Below are positions 1 to 11,764 of a stretch of DNA of 64,000 bases, piece after piece. This DNA is from Paraspadella gotoi (lineage: Eukaryota > Chaetognatha): assembly GCA_051294375.1 (NCBI GenBank), contig CM119266.1, positions 27,204,718 through 27,268,717 on the forward strand. Direction: 5' to 3'. Under the pieces are notes generated by a model. That model was given only the letters and a program-made list of their open reading frames with translations, made no database searches and was not told the DNA's origin. The first letter of the stretch is position 1, and each line of letters starts with the position of its first letter. The position numbers and the translations under genes are program-made.

Positions 1-33
1 TATCGCACGTCTTGACGGTCGCTTCGTCGGTAG

Positions 34-560
34 ATTTGTCGGTCCCTCCGCCGGTCCCTCCCTCGGTCCCTCNNNNNNNNNNNNNNNNNNNNNNNNNNNN
101 NNNNNNNNNNNNNNNNNNNNNNNNNNNNNNNNNNNNNNNNNNNNNNNNNNNNNNNNNNNNNNNNNNNNNNNNNNNNNNNNNNNNNNNNNNNNNNNNNNNN
201 NNNNNNNNNNNNNNNNNNNNNNNNNNNNNNNNNNNNNNNNNNNNNNNNNNNNNNNNNNNNNNNNNNNNNNNNNNNNNNNNNNNNNNNNNNNNNNNNNNNN
301 NNNNNNNNNNNNNNNNNNNNNNNNNNNNNNNNNNNNNNNNNNNNNNNNNNNNNNNNNNNNNNNNNNNNNNNNNNNNNNNNNNNNNNNNNNNNNNNNNNNN
401 NNNNNNNNNNNNNNNNNNNNNNNNNNNNNNNNNNNNNNNNNNNNNNNNNNNNNNNNNNNNNNNNNNNNNNNNNNNNNNNNNNNNNNNNNNNNNNNNNNNN
501 NNNNNNNNNNNNNNNNNNNNNNNNNCGGTCCCTCCCTCGGTCCCTCCGCCGGTCCCTTCC
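34..560. repeat. GGTCCCTCC-type tandem repeat interrupted by an assembly gap
   Basis: Tandem copies of a short GGTCCCTCC-like unit stand on both sides of an N run (73-525), so the gap very probably hides more of the same array. Any open frame across it is an artefact of translating N. Confidence 0.7.
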
Positions 561-636
561 TCGATTCCTCTTCGTCCGCGAATCCAAATCGGCAAATTTT
601 TTTTTCTCGTGTGAGAGAAGCGAAAAAAAGGAGAAG

Positions 637-1209
637 NNNNNNNNNNNNNNNNNNNNNNNNNNNNNNNNNNNNNNNNNNNNNNNNNNNNNNNNNNNNNNNN
701 NNNNNNNNNNNNNNNNNNNNNNNNNNNNNNNNNNNNNNNNNNNNNNNNNNNNNNNNNNNNNNNNNNNNNNNNNNNNNNNNNNNNNNNNNNNNNNNNNNNN
801 NNNNNNNNNNNNNNNNNNNNNNNNNNNNNNNNNNNNNNNNNNNNNNNNNNNNNNNNNNNNNNNNNNNNNNNNNNNNNNNNNNNNNNNNNNNNNNNNNNNN
901 NNNNNNNNNNNNNNNNNNNNNNNNNNNNNNNNNNNNNNNNNNTTCGTGGTTATCACGTGACCTTAGATCAATGAAACCTCAGAACGTCGACTGCCTTCTC
1001 TTTTCTCTCCCCCCACCTTCCCATCCTTCACTCTCTCTCTCTTTATCCGTCGTCTNNNNNNNNNNNNNNNNNNNNNNNNNNNNNNNNNNNNNNNNNNNNN
1101 NNNNNNNNNNNNNNNNNNNNNNNNNNNNNNNNNNNNNNNNNNNNNNNNNNNNNNNNNNNNNNNNNNNNNNNNNNNNNNNNNNNNNNNNNNNNNNNNNNNN
1201 NNNNNCTCA

Positions 1210-1242
<33 letters not shown>

Positions 1243-1250
1243 TCTGTCCT
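637..1250. other. Assembly gaps with a (CT)n microsatellite
   Basis: N runs at 637-942 and 1056-1205 are separated by about 110 bp of pyrimidine-rich DNA, and a (CT)n run follows the second gap to about 1245. The gaps seem to sit in microsatellite DNA. I see no gene here. Confidence 0.7.
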
Positions 1251-1564
1251 TTGCTCCGAAGAAAGAATATATTTTACTCTTTTGTCATATTTTTTTGTTT
1301 GTCTCTGGATTCGGAGGTCAAAGAGACAAAGGGACGAAACAGGAAGAAGAAAAAAGGGAAATCGAGGAGGCGAACCTGGTGACCGTTTTGGGGAAACCCC
1401 ATCGAGGCGGCAGACGACGACGAAAACTACGACGACGTTTTAACGATCGGACACCAGCGGAGAGGACCCATATTGAGTTATATTGACGTATTAGACGAGC
1501 CTTATTAACTTGTATTTCACGAAGAAAAGATCTATATTTATTCATGGAACAGATGCTTTGGTTA

Positions 1565-2239
1565 AGTATCTATTGTTGTAAAATGTCATGCTTCGCTTCT
1601 CTTTTTTCCGCTCGGTTTGCAAATACAAATTTGTTAAAAAATAAAAAACAAACAACAAAAACACAATAAAAAACGACAAAGAACAAAAGAGAGACAAAAT
1701 GCGTTCGACCGCCGGCGCCACATCATTTTTTTTTTCGTTTTGGCGTCACGGCGGTTCAAATTCCTTTTTGTCGCCTCCGAAATGTTGCCGTCGCGACGAA
1801 AGCGACGTCCTTTTCGGCGAAGATGGTGTCGGTTGCCAATGGCAACGACGAAAATCTCTTCTTCGGTTTGAATTACTGTTTTTTTCGGGTTTTCTTGCAA
1901 TCGGCGGACTAAACATGTATTGTTTGTATGTAATGTATGTATGGTATGGTCGGAGGTAAATACGAAACTGAAAAAACTTGAGACAAACTAGAGATAATCA
2001 ACAACAACAACAACGACAAAGAATAACAACAATAACAACACGAAGCTCGAAGCGACGCTTTGGGCGGCGAGAGAAGAAAAAATGGGGAAGAAAATGGGGA
2101 AGAAAATGGGGCGGAAAGAGAAATATATATATAATAAGGATGTGAAAAGGAAAGAAAAAGAAAAGAAGGTTTAAAGGAAGTAAAACAAAGGGGGGGTTTT
2201 AAAAGGTTAAAAAAAAGGAAATCAAGGAAGGGATAGAGA

Positions 2240-2296
<57 letters not shown>

Positions 2297-5134
2297 TATT
2301 TCAGTTAAAAAGTCAAGAAAAAAAAAGGAATAAAAAAGAGTTTGACAGAAGAAGGAAAAGCGAGAATAGGTTTGGCACGAAGTGTGTATTTTTGTTACAA
2401 TTTACGACTTTTAAGGTCAATGACGAGTGAAAAAAATACGATTTTGCGAATAGAGAGGCGTGGCGAAAAATTTTAAAACAGTTGTTTTAAAATCTGCATA
2501 AAACCTAGTTGTCGCGCGTTAAAGAAAAATAACAATGGAGCACAGTGCCGAAAAACGCAAAAAAAAACGAAACAGATTTAAAATATGCAGTTTTTAATTG
2601 AATGATATGGCGACGTGAATAATTTAAAGATATAGGAGAGCAGGTTATATAACGGGATACATTTAATACAATGTACACAGGAGATTAAACATTAACAGTA
2701 ATAAACGGTGAGACGAGAAAGTAGTATAGAGATTTTCGAGTTGTGTCTACCATCGTGAGCTTGTCCGCTTTTAAAAAGCAAAAGTCGGCCAAGTGTCCTT
2801 CAGCAGCAAGGTCAAGGGCCTAAAAGCAACCAACCGGTTACCAGCGGTTGGCCAGATGACATACGCGCACGGTACGCTAAAGCGTCCTCGCATAATGATT
2901 CAAAAGATTTTTAAACAAAGGGATCTATCAATAGATCGTCCTGTCAGTCTGAGGTGTCAGTGGAGATTTTTTTACATAATTTTGAATTTTCCTTGGTGAA
3001 AAAAGCCACTAACCTAAATGGAAACATCAATTAAGTAGGTTATCGGGGAGTATGCGTAGAGGGGGATAGTTGAAACCGGGGGGAGTGTCGCGGCAATGAG
3101 AGAGAGAGTAGAGAGAGAGAGAGAGGAGAGAGAAGAGAGGAGGAGGACTAAACAACTTCCTCCTGCATTGGACATGAAAGAAAGCGATCAAGAGAGAATA
3201 ATGTAGGGGAGGAAAAAAAATCGAACGGGCTGGAGAGTCTCCCTGGGGTAAAGGCGGTAAGGAAAAAAGAAAAAGAGAATAAAAAGAGAAAAAAGGGAAA
3301 AAAAGAAAGAAAAAAGGGAAATGGAGGAAGCGGCGGCGCGTATATCGGAGGATAATCTGACTAACTGCTGCGCGTTGCCTCCCGAGGTCAGCCCTTCATT
3401 TGCTTTTTCAAAACCATCTCTTGCTTTCACGAAGAGAACTCTTTATCACCTCGTCTCTTTGTTTTCTTTTTTTCTTTTCTTTTTTCTCTTGCTAAGTTTT
3501 TCGCTTCCTCTTCAATTTTTTTTTCTTCTTCGTAAATTCCTCCCCATCTGCTCTCTCGTTCTTTCTCTCTTTCTTCTCTCTCTCTGCTCTCTCATGTCTG
3601 GACTTCGGCTGTGTTCGTTCTTTTTTATTTCATCTCCCTGTTTCTTTAATCGATTTTCACTTTTTCGTCTCTTTTTTTCTTTCTTCCCTTTTTTCTAGTA
3701 AATGGCCTCTTATAATTTCCTTCTGCTTGTTTTTGTCTCTCTCATCTCGCTCTCTCTTTTCTTCTCATGAATATAAGGCTTTGAGTTTTTTTAGGTTCAA
3801 CAGCTCTTACATTCTAATCATACCTTGCTTTTTTCTCTTTTCATACTGGCATTGGATATCTCTCTTTCTTTCCAGACTCTCTGTTTCATTTCTTTCTCGT
3901 CATCTTACTTCATTTAATCGCTCCCTGCTTTCATTTTGAGTGAATAAATCAATAGTTTCTCGTGTTTTTTTTCACTTACGCCAATATGTTGCGTGAGTAC
4001 GTTTTTTCGTTAATCCTCACCCTCTCTTGTTTCGTCTCTCTCGTTGCCCATTCCGTGCTCATGCTCTGATTTTCCTTTCTCTGTCTCCTCCGTCGCTCAA
4101 GGTTCTTTATCGGTGGAGCGTGAAATCTCCCAGAGCATTCTCTTTGACATTTTGAGTTGAATTGGTAATCCTTTTTTAATGTATTTTGTCGTCTGAGCGA
4201 CATGGTAGAATTCACTTTTCAACTATTTTGCGGGAGGATAATAATGACAGAGCATATATAAAAATTTCCATTCGTGCTAACAAGTCGATACTTGACTGTT
4301 TGGTGTATTGTTTAAACGAGTAAATATATTACAACGATAAACAAAAAATTCTAGAGCGAGTTTTACAGCTTCATGTTAAACCACTGAATTCTCGCACCTA
4401 ATTTTAAACAAGTTTGGGCAATAAAAGATGTCGGCAGTCATGCCCACTGATCATTATCGGGTAAATAGTAATTAAGTTGAACTAATTATTTCATAATTAA
4501 TGTCAAGTTTAATTAATTTAATAATTAAGTTGTATTCATATGTTAATTCTTTAATTAATATTAAAGGCAATTAATTATTTAATTTGATCCAAAATGTTTG
4601 TTTGATGATAATGTAACCTGATTAATTATTCATTGACTCATTAATGTATTGACGTTGAATAACTTGACTAAATTGATTAATTAACTGATTTAATTATTTG
4701 ATTAAATTATATACAGTCATGCATTTACGATTTACAAATAAAAAGAAAAATAAGAGCATAATCAATTCAGTAGAAACAGTTCTTGTTGTATTTCATCCAT
4801 TTTTTCTCATCTTCAACATCGGGGCACGATTACCATCGATAATTGATGATTTAGCAGTTTAATCACACACTTTTCTACCTCAAATACAAAATTTCAAAGT
4901 CAATTGCCATCAATCTCACTCATGAAGTGATGTGGTGTTCAAATGGTAAAAATATCATTTATTTTGTTTTTTTGCATTTAAGACTCCATTTTCACTCAGA
5001 CGATTCCATCGGAAACTTCATATCACAGCTCTAATCACGACATTGTCCCATACCCACACAACAAATATTTCATTGAATTCGGCATTCCATTCCAAATCAA
5101 ACAGGAGTTAATTGGTGTTTTTATGGCTAAGAGG
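1565..5134 (+). repeat. 3.5 kb low-complexity block, copy 1 of 3
   Basis: This is the first copy of a block repeated at 5160-6984 (partial) and 6985-10655. In order it has a GC-richer segment with CGACGAAAGCGACG, an A-rich stretch with AACAACAACAACAACG, a (GA)n run near 2236-2293, a unique-looking AT-rich part, another (GA)n run near 3095-3145, a long pyrimidine tract (about 3440-3740), and a TTAATTAA-rich part (about 4470-4700). It stops at a 25-N gap. No frame looks protein-coding. The copies differ mainly by single-base indels in homopolymers. Confidence 0.75.
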
Positions 5135-5159
5135 NNNNNNNNNNNNNNNNNNNNNNNNN

Positions 5160-5471
5160 AAAAAGAGAGAGATGTATGGTAGGTCGGGAGTAAATACGAA
5201 TCTGAAAAAACTTGAGAACAAACTAGAGATAATCAACAACAACAACAACGACACCAAGAATAACAACAATAACAACACGAAGCTCGAAGCGACGCTTTGG
5301 GCGGCGAGAGAAGAGAAATGGGGAGAAAATGGGGAAGAAAATGGGGCGGAAGAGAAAATATAATATAATAAGGATGTGAAAGGAAAGAAAAAGAAAAGAA
5401 GGTTTTAAAGGAAGTAAAAAAAGGGGGGGTTTTAAAAGGTTAAAAAAAGGAAATCAAGGAAGGGATAGAGA

Positions 5472-5556
<85 letters not shown>

Positions 5557-6086
5557 TATTTCAGTTAAAAAGTCAAGAAAAAAAAAGGATTGAAAAAAGA
5601 AAGTTTCACAGAAGAAAGAAAAGCGAGAATAGGTTTGGCACGAGTGTGTATTTTGTTACAATTTACGACTTTTAAGGTCAAATGACGAGTGAGAAAAATA
5701 CGATTTTGCGAAGAGAGGCGTGGCGAAAATTTTAAAACAGTTGTTTTAAAATCTGCATAAAACCTAGTTGTCGCGGTTAAAGAAAAATACAATGGGAGCA
5801 ACAGTGCGAAAAACCAAAAAAATAACGAAACAGATTTAAAATATGCAGTTTTTAATTGAATGATTCAAAAGATTTTAAACAAAGGGATCACAATAGATCG
5901 TCCTGTCAGTCTGAGTGTCAGTGAGATTTTTTTACATATTTTATGAATTTTTCTTGGTGAAAAAATACCACTACCTAAATGGAAACATCATTAAGTAGGT
6001 TTTATCGGAGAGATGCGGATAGAGGGGGATATGACGGGGGGAGTGTCGCGGCAATGAGAGAGAGAGAGAGAGAGAGAGAAGAGAGA

Positions 6087-6123
<37 letters not shown>

Positions 6124-6623
6124 AGAGAAGAGAGAGAGAGACTAAATANNNNNNNNNNNNNNNNNNNNNNNNNNNNNNNNNNNNNNNNNNNNNNNNNNNN
6201 NNNNNNNNNNNNNNNNNNNNNNNNNNNNNNNNNNNNNNNNNNNNNNNNNNNNNNNNNNNNNNCCTGCATTGGAATAAAGAAAGCGACAGAGAATAATGTA
6301 GGGGAGGAAAAAAATCGACGGGCTGAGACTCCCTGGGTAAAGCGGAGGAAAAAAAGAAAATGAGAAAAAAAAGAAAAAAAAGGGAAAAAAAGGAAAGAAA
6401 AAAAATGGAGGAAGCGGCCGGGCGCGTTATCGAGATAATCTACTACTGGCTGCGCGTTGCCTCCCGAGGTCAGCCCTTCATTTCTTTTCCAAACCATCTC
6501 TCTTTCCCAGAGACACTTTATCACCTCGTTCTCTTTGTTTTCTTTTTCTTTTCTTTTTTCTCTTTCTATTTTTCCTTCCTCTCAATTTTTTTCTTCTTCG
6601 TAATCCCCCTCTCTCTCTCGTTC

Positions 6624-6664
<41 letters not shown>

Positions 6665-6984
6665 GACTTCGGCGGTGTCGTTCTTTTTATTTATCTCCCC
6701 GTTTCTTTAATCGACTTTCACTTTTCTCTCTTTTTTTCTTTCTCCCTTTTTTTAGTAAGCCTCTTTAATTTCCTTCTGCTTTTTTTTCTCTCTCTCTCTC
6801 TCTTTTCTCATGAATATAAGGCTTTGATTTTTTTGTCTCAACACTCTACATTCTATCATCTGCTTTTTCTCTTTTCAAGCATTGGATACTCTCTTTCTTT
6901 CCCAACTCTCTCTCATTCTTTCTCTCTCTCTTTTTTAATCTCCCTCTTCATTTATGAATATCATAGTTTCTCAGAGAGAGATTG
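5160..6984 (+). repeat. Low-complexity block, partial copy 2 of 3
   Basis: It aligns with about 1935-3960 of copy 1. It lacks roughly 300 bp: the text jumps from the AATTGAATGAT of copy 1 near 2595-2605 to the TGATTCAAAAG near 2895. It contains an internal N run (6149-6262) inside a (GA)n microsatellite. No gene is seen. Confidence 0.7.
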
Positions 6985-7651
6985 TTAGTATCTATTGTTG
7001 TAAAATTTCATGGTTCGCTCTCTTTTTTTCCCTCGGTTTGCAAATACACAGATTTTTTAAAAATAAAACAACAAACAAAAAAAATAAAAACGAAAAAGAA
7101 ACAAAGAAAGAAGACAAACATCGTCGACGCCGGCGCCATCATATTTTTTTTTCCGTTTTCGTCAACGGGGTCATCCTTTTTGTTCGCCTCGGAATTTGCC
7201 CGTCGCGACGAAAGCGACGTCTTTGCGAAGATGTGTCGTTGCCATGGCAACGAACGAGTTCTCTTCTCGGTTGATTCGTTTTTCGGTTTTTTTTGCATCG
7301 GCCGACTAAAGACTGTATTGTTTGTCTGTAATGTATGTATGGTATAGAGGAGTAAATAACGAAAACAGAAAAAAAACTTGAGAACAAAACTAGAGATATC
7401 ACACACACAACAACGAACAAAAGAATAAACAACAATAACAACACGAAGCTCGAAGCGACGCTTTTGGCGGCGGAGCAGAAAAATTGGGGAAGAAAATGGG
7501 GAGAAAGAGGCGGACAGAAAAATATAAATAATAAGGATGGTGAAAAAGGAAAGAAAAAGAAAAGAAAGGTTTTTAAAGAAGTAAAAAAAGGGGGGTTTTA
7601 AAAAGGTTAAAAAAAAAGGAAATCAAGGAGGGATAGAGAGAGAGAGAAGAA

Positions 7652-7682
<31 letters not shown>

Positions 7683-8504
7683 GAAGAGAGAGAAAATATT
7701 TCAGTAAAAAAGTCAGAAAAAAAAGGAATAAAAAAAGAAAGTTTGAAGCAGAAAGAAAGGAAAAGCGAGAAATAGGTTTGGCACGGTGTGGTATTTGTTA
7801 ACAATTTACGACTTTTAAGGTCAAATGACGAGTGAAGAAAAATAACGATTTGCGAAAGAAGAGGCGTGGCGAAAATTTAAAAGCAGTTGTTTAATCTGCA
7901 TAAAACCTAGTTGTCGGCGGTTAAAAGGAAAAATACAATGGGAGCAAAACAGATTTAAAATATGCAGTTTTAATTGAATGATATGGCGACGTGAATAATT
8001 AAGATAAGAGACAGGTTTTTAAACGGGGATACATTTTTAATACACATGTAACAAGGAATTAAACCATTAACAGTCAATAAACGGTGAAACGAGAAAGTAG
8101 TTATATGAGATTTCGAGTTGTGGTCTAACCATCGTGAGCTGTCCGCTTTAAACCAAAAGTCGGCGCCTCATAGTGTCCTCAGAGCAAGGTCAGTTGGCTA
8201 ACAACCACCGTTACCACGGTGGCCAGAGACATGAACCACACGTGACCTAAAAGCGTCCTCCATAATGATTTCAAACAGATTTTAAACAAAGGGATCACAA
8301 TAGAATCGTCCTGTCAGTCTGAGTGTCAGTGAAGATTTTTTTAACATATTTTATGAATTTTTTTGCTTGTGAAAAAAAATACCAAACTACCTACAATGGA
8401 AAACAATCATTAAGTAGGTTTTATCGGAGAGATGCGGATAGAGGGGGATTTGACGGGGGGAGTGGTCGCGCAAATGAGAAGAGAAGAGAGAGAGAGAGAG
8501 ACAG

Positions 8505-8536
<32 letters not shown>

Positions 8537-10655
8537 AGAGAGAGACTAAAAACTTGCCTCCCTGCATTGGAATAAAGAAAGCGACACCAGAGAATAATGT
8601 AGGGGAGGAAAAAAATCGACGGGCTGAGACTCCCCTGGGTAAAGCGGAGGAAAAAAAGAAAATGAAGAAAAAAAAGAAAAAAAAGGGAACAAAAAAGGAA
8701 GAAAAAAAATGGAGGAAGCGGCCGGGCGCGTTATCGAGATAATCTAACTACTGGCTGGCGCGTTGCCTCCCGAGGTCAGCTTCATTTCTTTTCCAAACCA
8801 TCTCTCTTTCCAGAGACACTTTATCACCTCGTCTTCATCTTTGTTTTCTTTTTCTTTTCTTTTTCTCTTCTATTTTTCCTTTCCTCTCAATTTTTTTCTT
8901 CTTCGTAATCCCCCCTCTCTCCTCGTTCTTTCTCTCTTTCTCTCTCTCTCTCTCTCCTCTCTCTCTGTCGACTTTTCGGCGTGGTCGTTCTTTTTATTTA
9001 TCTCCCCGTTTCTCTTTAATCGACTTTACTTTTCTCTCTTTTTTTCCTTTCTCCCTTTTTTTAAGTAAGCCTCTTAAATTTCCTTCTGCTTTTTTTCTCT
9101 CTCTCTCTCTCTTTTCTCATGAAGTATTAAAGGCTTTTTTTTTGTCTCAACCTCTACAAATTCCTAAAATCATCTGCTTTTTTCTCTTTGCAAGCATTGG
9201 ATAACTCCTCGTTTCTTTCCCAACCTCTCTCTCATTCTTTCTCTCTGCTCTTTTTTTAATCTCCCTCTCATTAATGATATCAATAAAAAGTTTCCATCTG
9301 TTTTTTTCAAAACTTACGCCAATATGTTGCGTGAAAGCGTTCTATCCTCACTAGCACTCTCCCTCCCTCTCTTCCTCCCATTTCGTCTCTGCTCTAATTT
9401 TCCTCCTGTCTCTCCGTCCCTCAAGTTCTTTATGGTGACTGGAAATCTCCAGAAGCATTCTCTTGACATTTTGAAGTTAAATGGCGAATCCCTTTTTTAA
9501 GTATTTTGTCGTTGAGCGACGGCGAATTCAACTTTGCACTTTTTGCGGAAGGATAAATATGAGACAAACAATATACAAAAATTCCATTCGTCTAAAACAA
9601 GTCGAACTGACTTGACTTTTGGTGTATGTGTAAACGATAATTATTTTACAACGATACAAAAAACTAGACCGATTTAACTCTCATGTAACCACGAAATTCT
9701 CAACCTAATTTAAAACAAGTTTAGCAAAAAAATGTCGCATCTGCCCCACCGGAATCATTAAATCGTAAATTAATTAAGTAAAATTATTTAATAATTAATT
9801 CAAGTTAATTAATTAATAATTAATTTATTCAAAGTTAATTAATTTATTATTAAGCAATTAATTATTTATATTGATCCAAAATGTTTGTTTTGATTGATTA
9901 ATTGCTGATTTAACTTATTATTGATCAATTAATTATTGATTAATTAATTGACTAATTGATTAATTAACTGATTAATTATTTGAATTAATTAATAACAATC
10001 ATGCATTTACATTTAAAATAAAAAGAAAAAAGAAGCATAATCAATTAGTGAAAACAGGTTCTTTGTTTTCTTCCATTTAAACTCATTTCAACTCGGGACA
10101 GATTCCATCGATAATTGATTTCCCAGTTTAATCAACACACTTTTTCTACCAAATACAAAATTTCAAAGTCAATTGCCCATTCCACTCATGAGTAATTGGT
10201 GTTTCAATATGTAAAAATAATTTTTTTGTTTTTTTTTTCAATTTAAACTATTTTCACTCAGACGATTCCATCGAAACTTCAATATCCCAGCTCAATCACA
10301 AAACATTTCCCTACCACACAAAAAATTCATTCGAATCCATCCATCCAAATCACGAGTAAATTGGTGTTTTTTGTAAGGAGGAGGACGGACGGACGGCGGA
10401 CGGACGGACGGACGGACGGAACGGACGGACGGACGGAAGGACCGGACGGACGGACGGGACAAGACAGCCGGACGGACATCCTTTTTTTTTTGGCATAATT
10501 TATCATAATATCGATGTTCTGACATGAATCATAAGTGAATGCCCCGACAAGATTGAAGAGGCGGACCGACCAGACCGAAAAGTGAATTATAGGTCGGATC
10601 TGCTGAAAAGNNNNNNNNNNNNNNNNNNNNNNNNNAAGCAGATCCGACTAAAAAT
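6985..10655 (+). repeat. Low-complexity block, copy 3 of 3
   Basis: It repeats copy 1 from its start (TATCTATTGTTGTAAAAT at 1568 and 6989) and runs beyond the point where copy 1 is cut by a gap. The extra 3' part holds a (GGAC)n array (about 10381-10480) and ends in a hairpin whose arms read GTCGGATCTGC and GCAGATCCGAC, split by a 25-N gap (10611-10635). Pyrimidine tracts and TTAATTAA runs recur as in copy 1. No gene is seen. Confidence 0.75.
10381..10480 (+). repeat. (GGAC)n microsatellite
   Basis: About 24 near-perfect GGAC units lie in the 3' part of the block, with shorter related runs at 58684-58722 in a diverged copy of the same element. Confidence 0.85.
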
Positions 10656-10693
10656 AAGATCAAAAACGATCCGACTAAAAACGGTACACCACA

Positions 10694-10766
10694 GGGGGAT
10701 TAGCTCAGATGGTAGAGCGCTCGCTTTGCATGCGAGAAGTACCGGGATCGATACCCGGATCCTCCA
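10694..10766 (+). tRNA. tRNA-Ala (anticodon TGC)
   Basis: A complete cloverleaf of 73 nt. The acceptor stem pairs GGGGGAT (10694-10700) with ATCCTCC (10759-10765) and contains a G3:U70 wobble, the classic alanine identity element. The D arm begins TAGCTCAGATGG (internal A box). The anticodon stem is CTCGC/GCGAG (10720-10724, 10732-10736) around loop TTTGCAT with anticodon TGC at 10727-10729. The T arm is CCGGG-ATCGATA-CCCGG (10742-10758, B box), and the discriminator is A10766. A TTTTT run follows at 10773. The three bases after the discriminator read CCA, which is unusual for a nuclear gene but may be chance. There is no intron. The body resembles animal tRNA-Ala rather than a bacterial or organellar one. 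Confidence 0.96.
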
Positions 10767-10772
10767 CCAATA

Positions 10773-10777
10773 TTTTT
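10773..10777 (+). terminator. RNA polymerase III terminator of tRNA-Ala
   Basis: A run of five T on the coding strand starts 7 nt after the tRNA discriminator base, the usual distance for Pol III termination. Confidence 0.75.
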
Positions 10778-11538
10778 CCGCAAGTCCGAATGTTCCCAGA
10801 TTGTGGTTCCGAGCAACGGGTTTCCCATTATTCTTCAAACGAATTTTGAAATGATTAGGGAATACAGATTTTCGGAATTCTGGCGACTTTTCACCCAAAC
10901 ATGTGAATTCACAATCCTGAGGCCACAATCGTTGTCGGCTCTCTTCGCTTTTTTGTTATCATTCGCCTAAAAAACTTCGATCGAAAAACTGGCAACAAAT
11001 TATTCTCTGAACTTCTCTCCTTTTTTGTCACGTCGCAATAACGCTGTTTATTCTAATAAATTTATTCAAGTTTTTATTATACTTAGGACATGTCTAGTTT
11101 ATCGTCACTCCGATATTACTAATACTGTTAAATAATCAAATAACTTGCCTGGGAATCAGATGAAAAGGCAAGTGTTGAAGACAGATTTTTGAACTGTTTC
11201 AAGAGATTAGGTCAACCAGATCAACTCAGGACGAAACAAATTTATTCGACTCACGATTTTGCCAATTAAGAAAATATCCTCTGCTTTCGAAAATAGATCG
11301 AACGATGACGTCTTTTTTTTTATTCTTGATTAAGCATTTAATAAAAGTTTATATTCATATTTCGATATTATTTTAGGAACGGCAAAAAATACTAGGGCAA
11401 CGGTGAGTAGTGAGTAGTGTTCGTTAACTAATCTTGATTTTAAATCGGATAAGTCGCTTGTACTTTTTCAGAATTTTTACTTTTCAATTTTAGCTAAACT
11501 AAAATTGGAGTTTTTTTTTTATTGGAACAGAATCTACG
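10778..11538. other. Intergenic, nothing recognised
   Basis: AT-rich sequence between the tRNA gene and the aminoacylase-1 gene. I see no open frame with splice sites, no second tRNA and no obvious repeat. Confidence 0.6.
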
Positions 11539-11552
11539 TGAGGTGACTTACC

Positions 11553-11618
<66 letters not shown>

Positions 11619-11638
11619 ACTGGTGGTAAGTCGCCTCA
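11539..11638 (+). repeat. (CT)n microsatellite enclosed by a 22-nt inverted repeat
   Basis: The left arm is 11539-11560 (starts TGAGGTGACTTACC) and the right arm 11617-11638 (ends GTAAGTCGCCTCA). They enclose a pure (CT)n run of about 56 nt. Twenty of 22 positions are complementary, and the other two would be G.U pairs in a plus-strand transcript. It lies about 125 bp upstream of the aminoacylase-1 ATG, so it could be in the 5' UTR or promoter. Confidence 0.8.
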
Positions 11639-11764
11639 AACTTTAATTAAAATATTAATGATTAAATTGTTCGAAGTTAGTGTGAATTTACGATTAGGAA
11701 TATATCTAAGCTTAATTTTAAAAAATATATATTTAAAAGCTCTCAACAAACCATAATCACACAG

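Noticed and set aside
12-1486. Open frames across N runs
   Set aside because: Most residues are undetermined; the frame is open only because N is not a stop.
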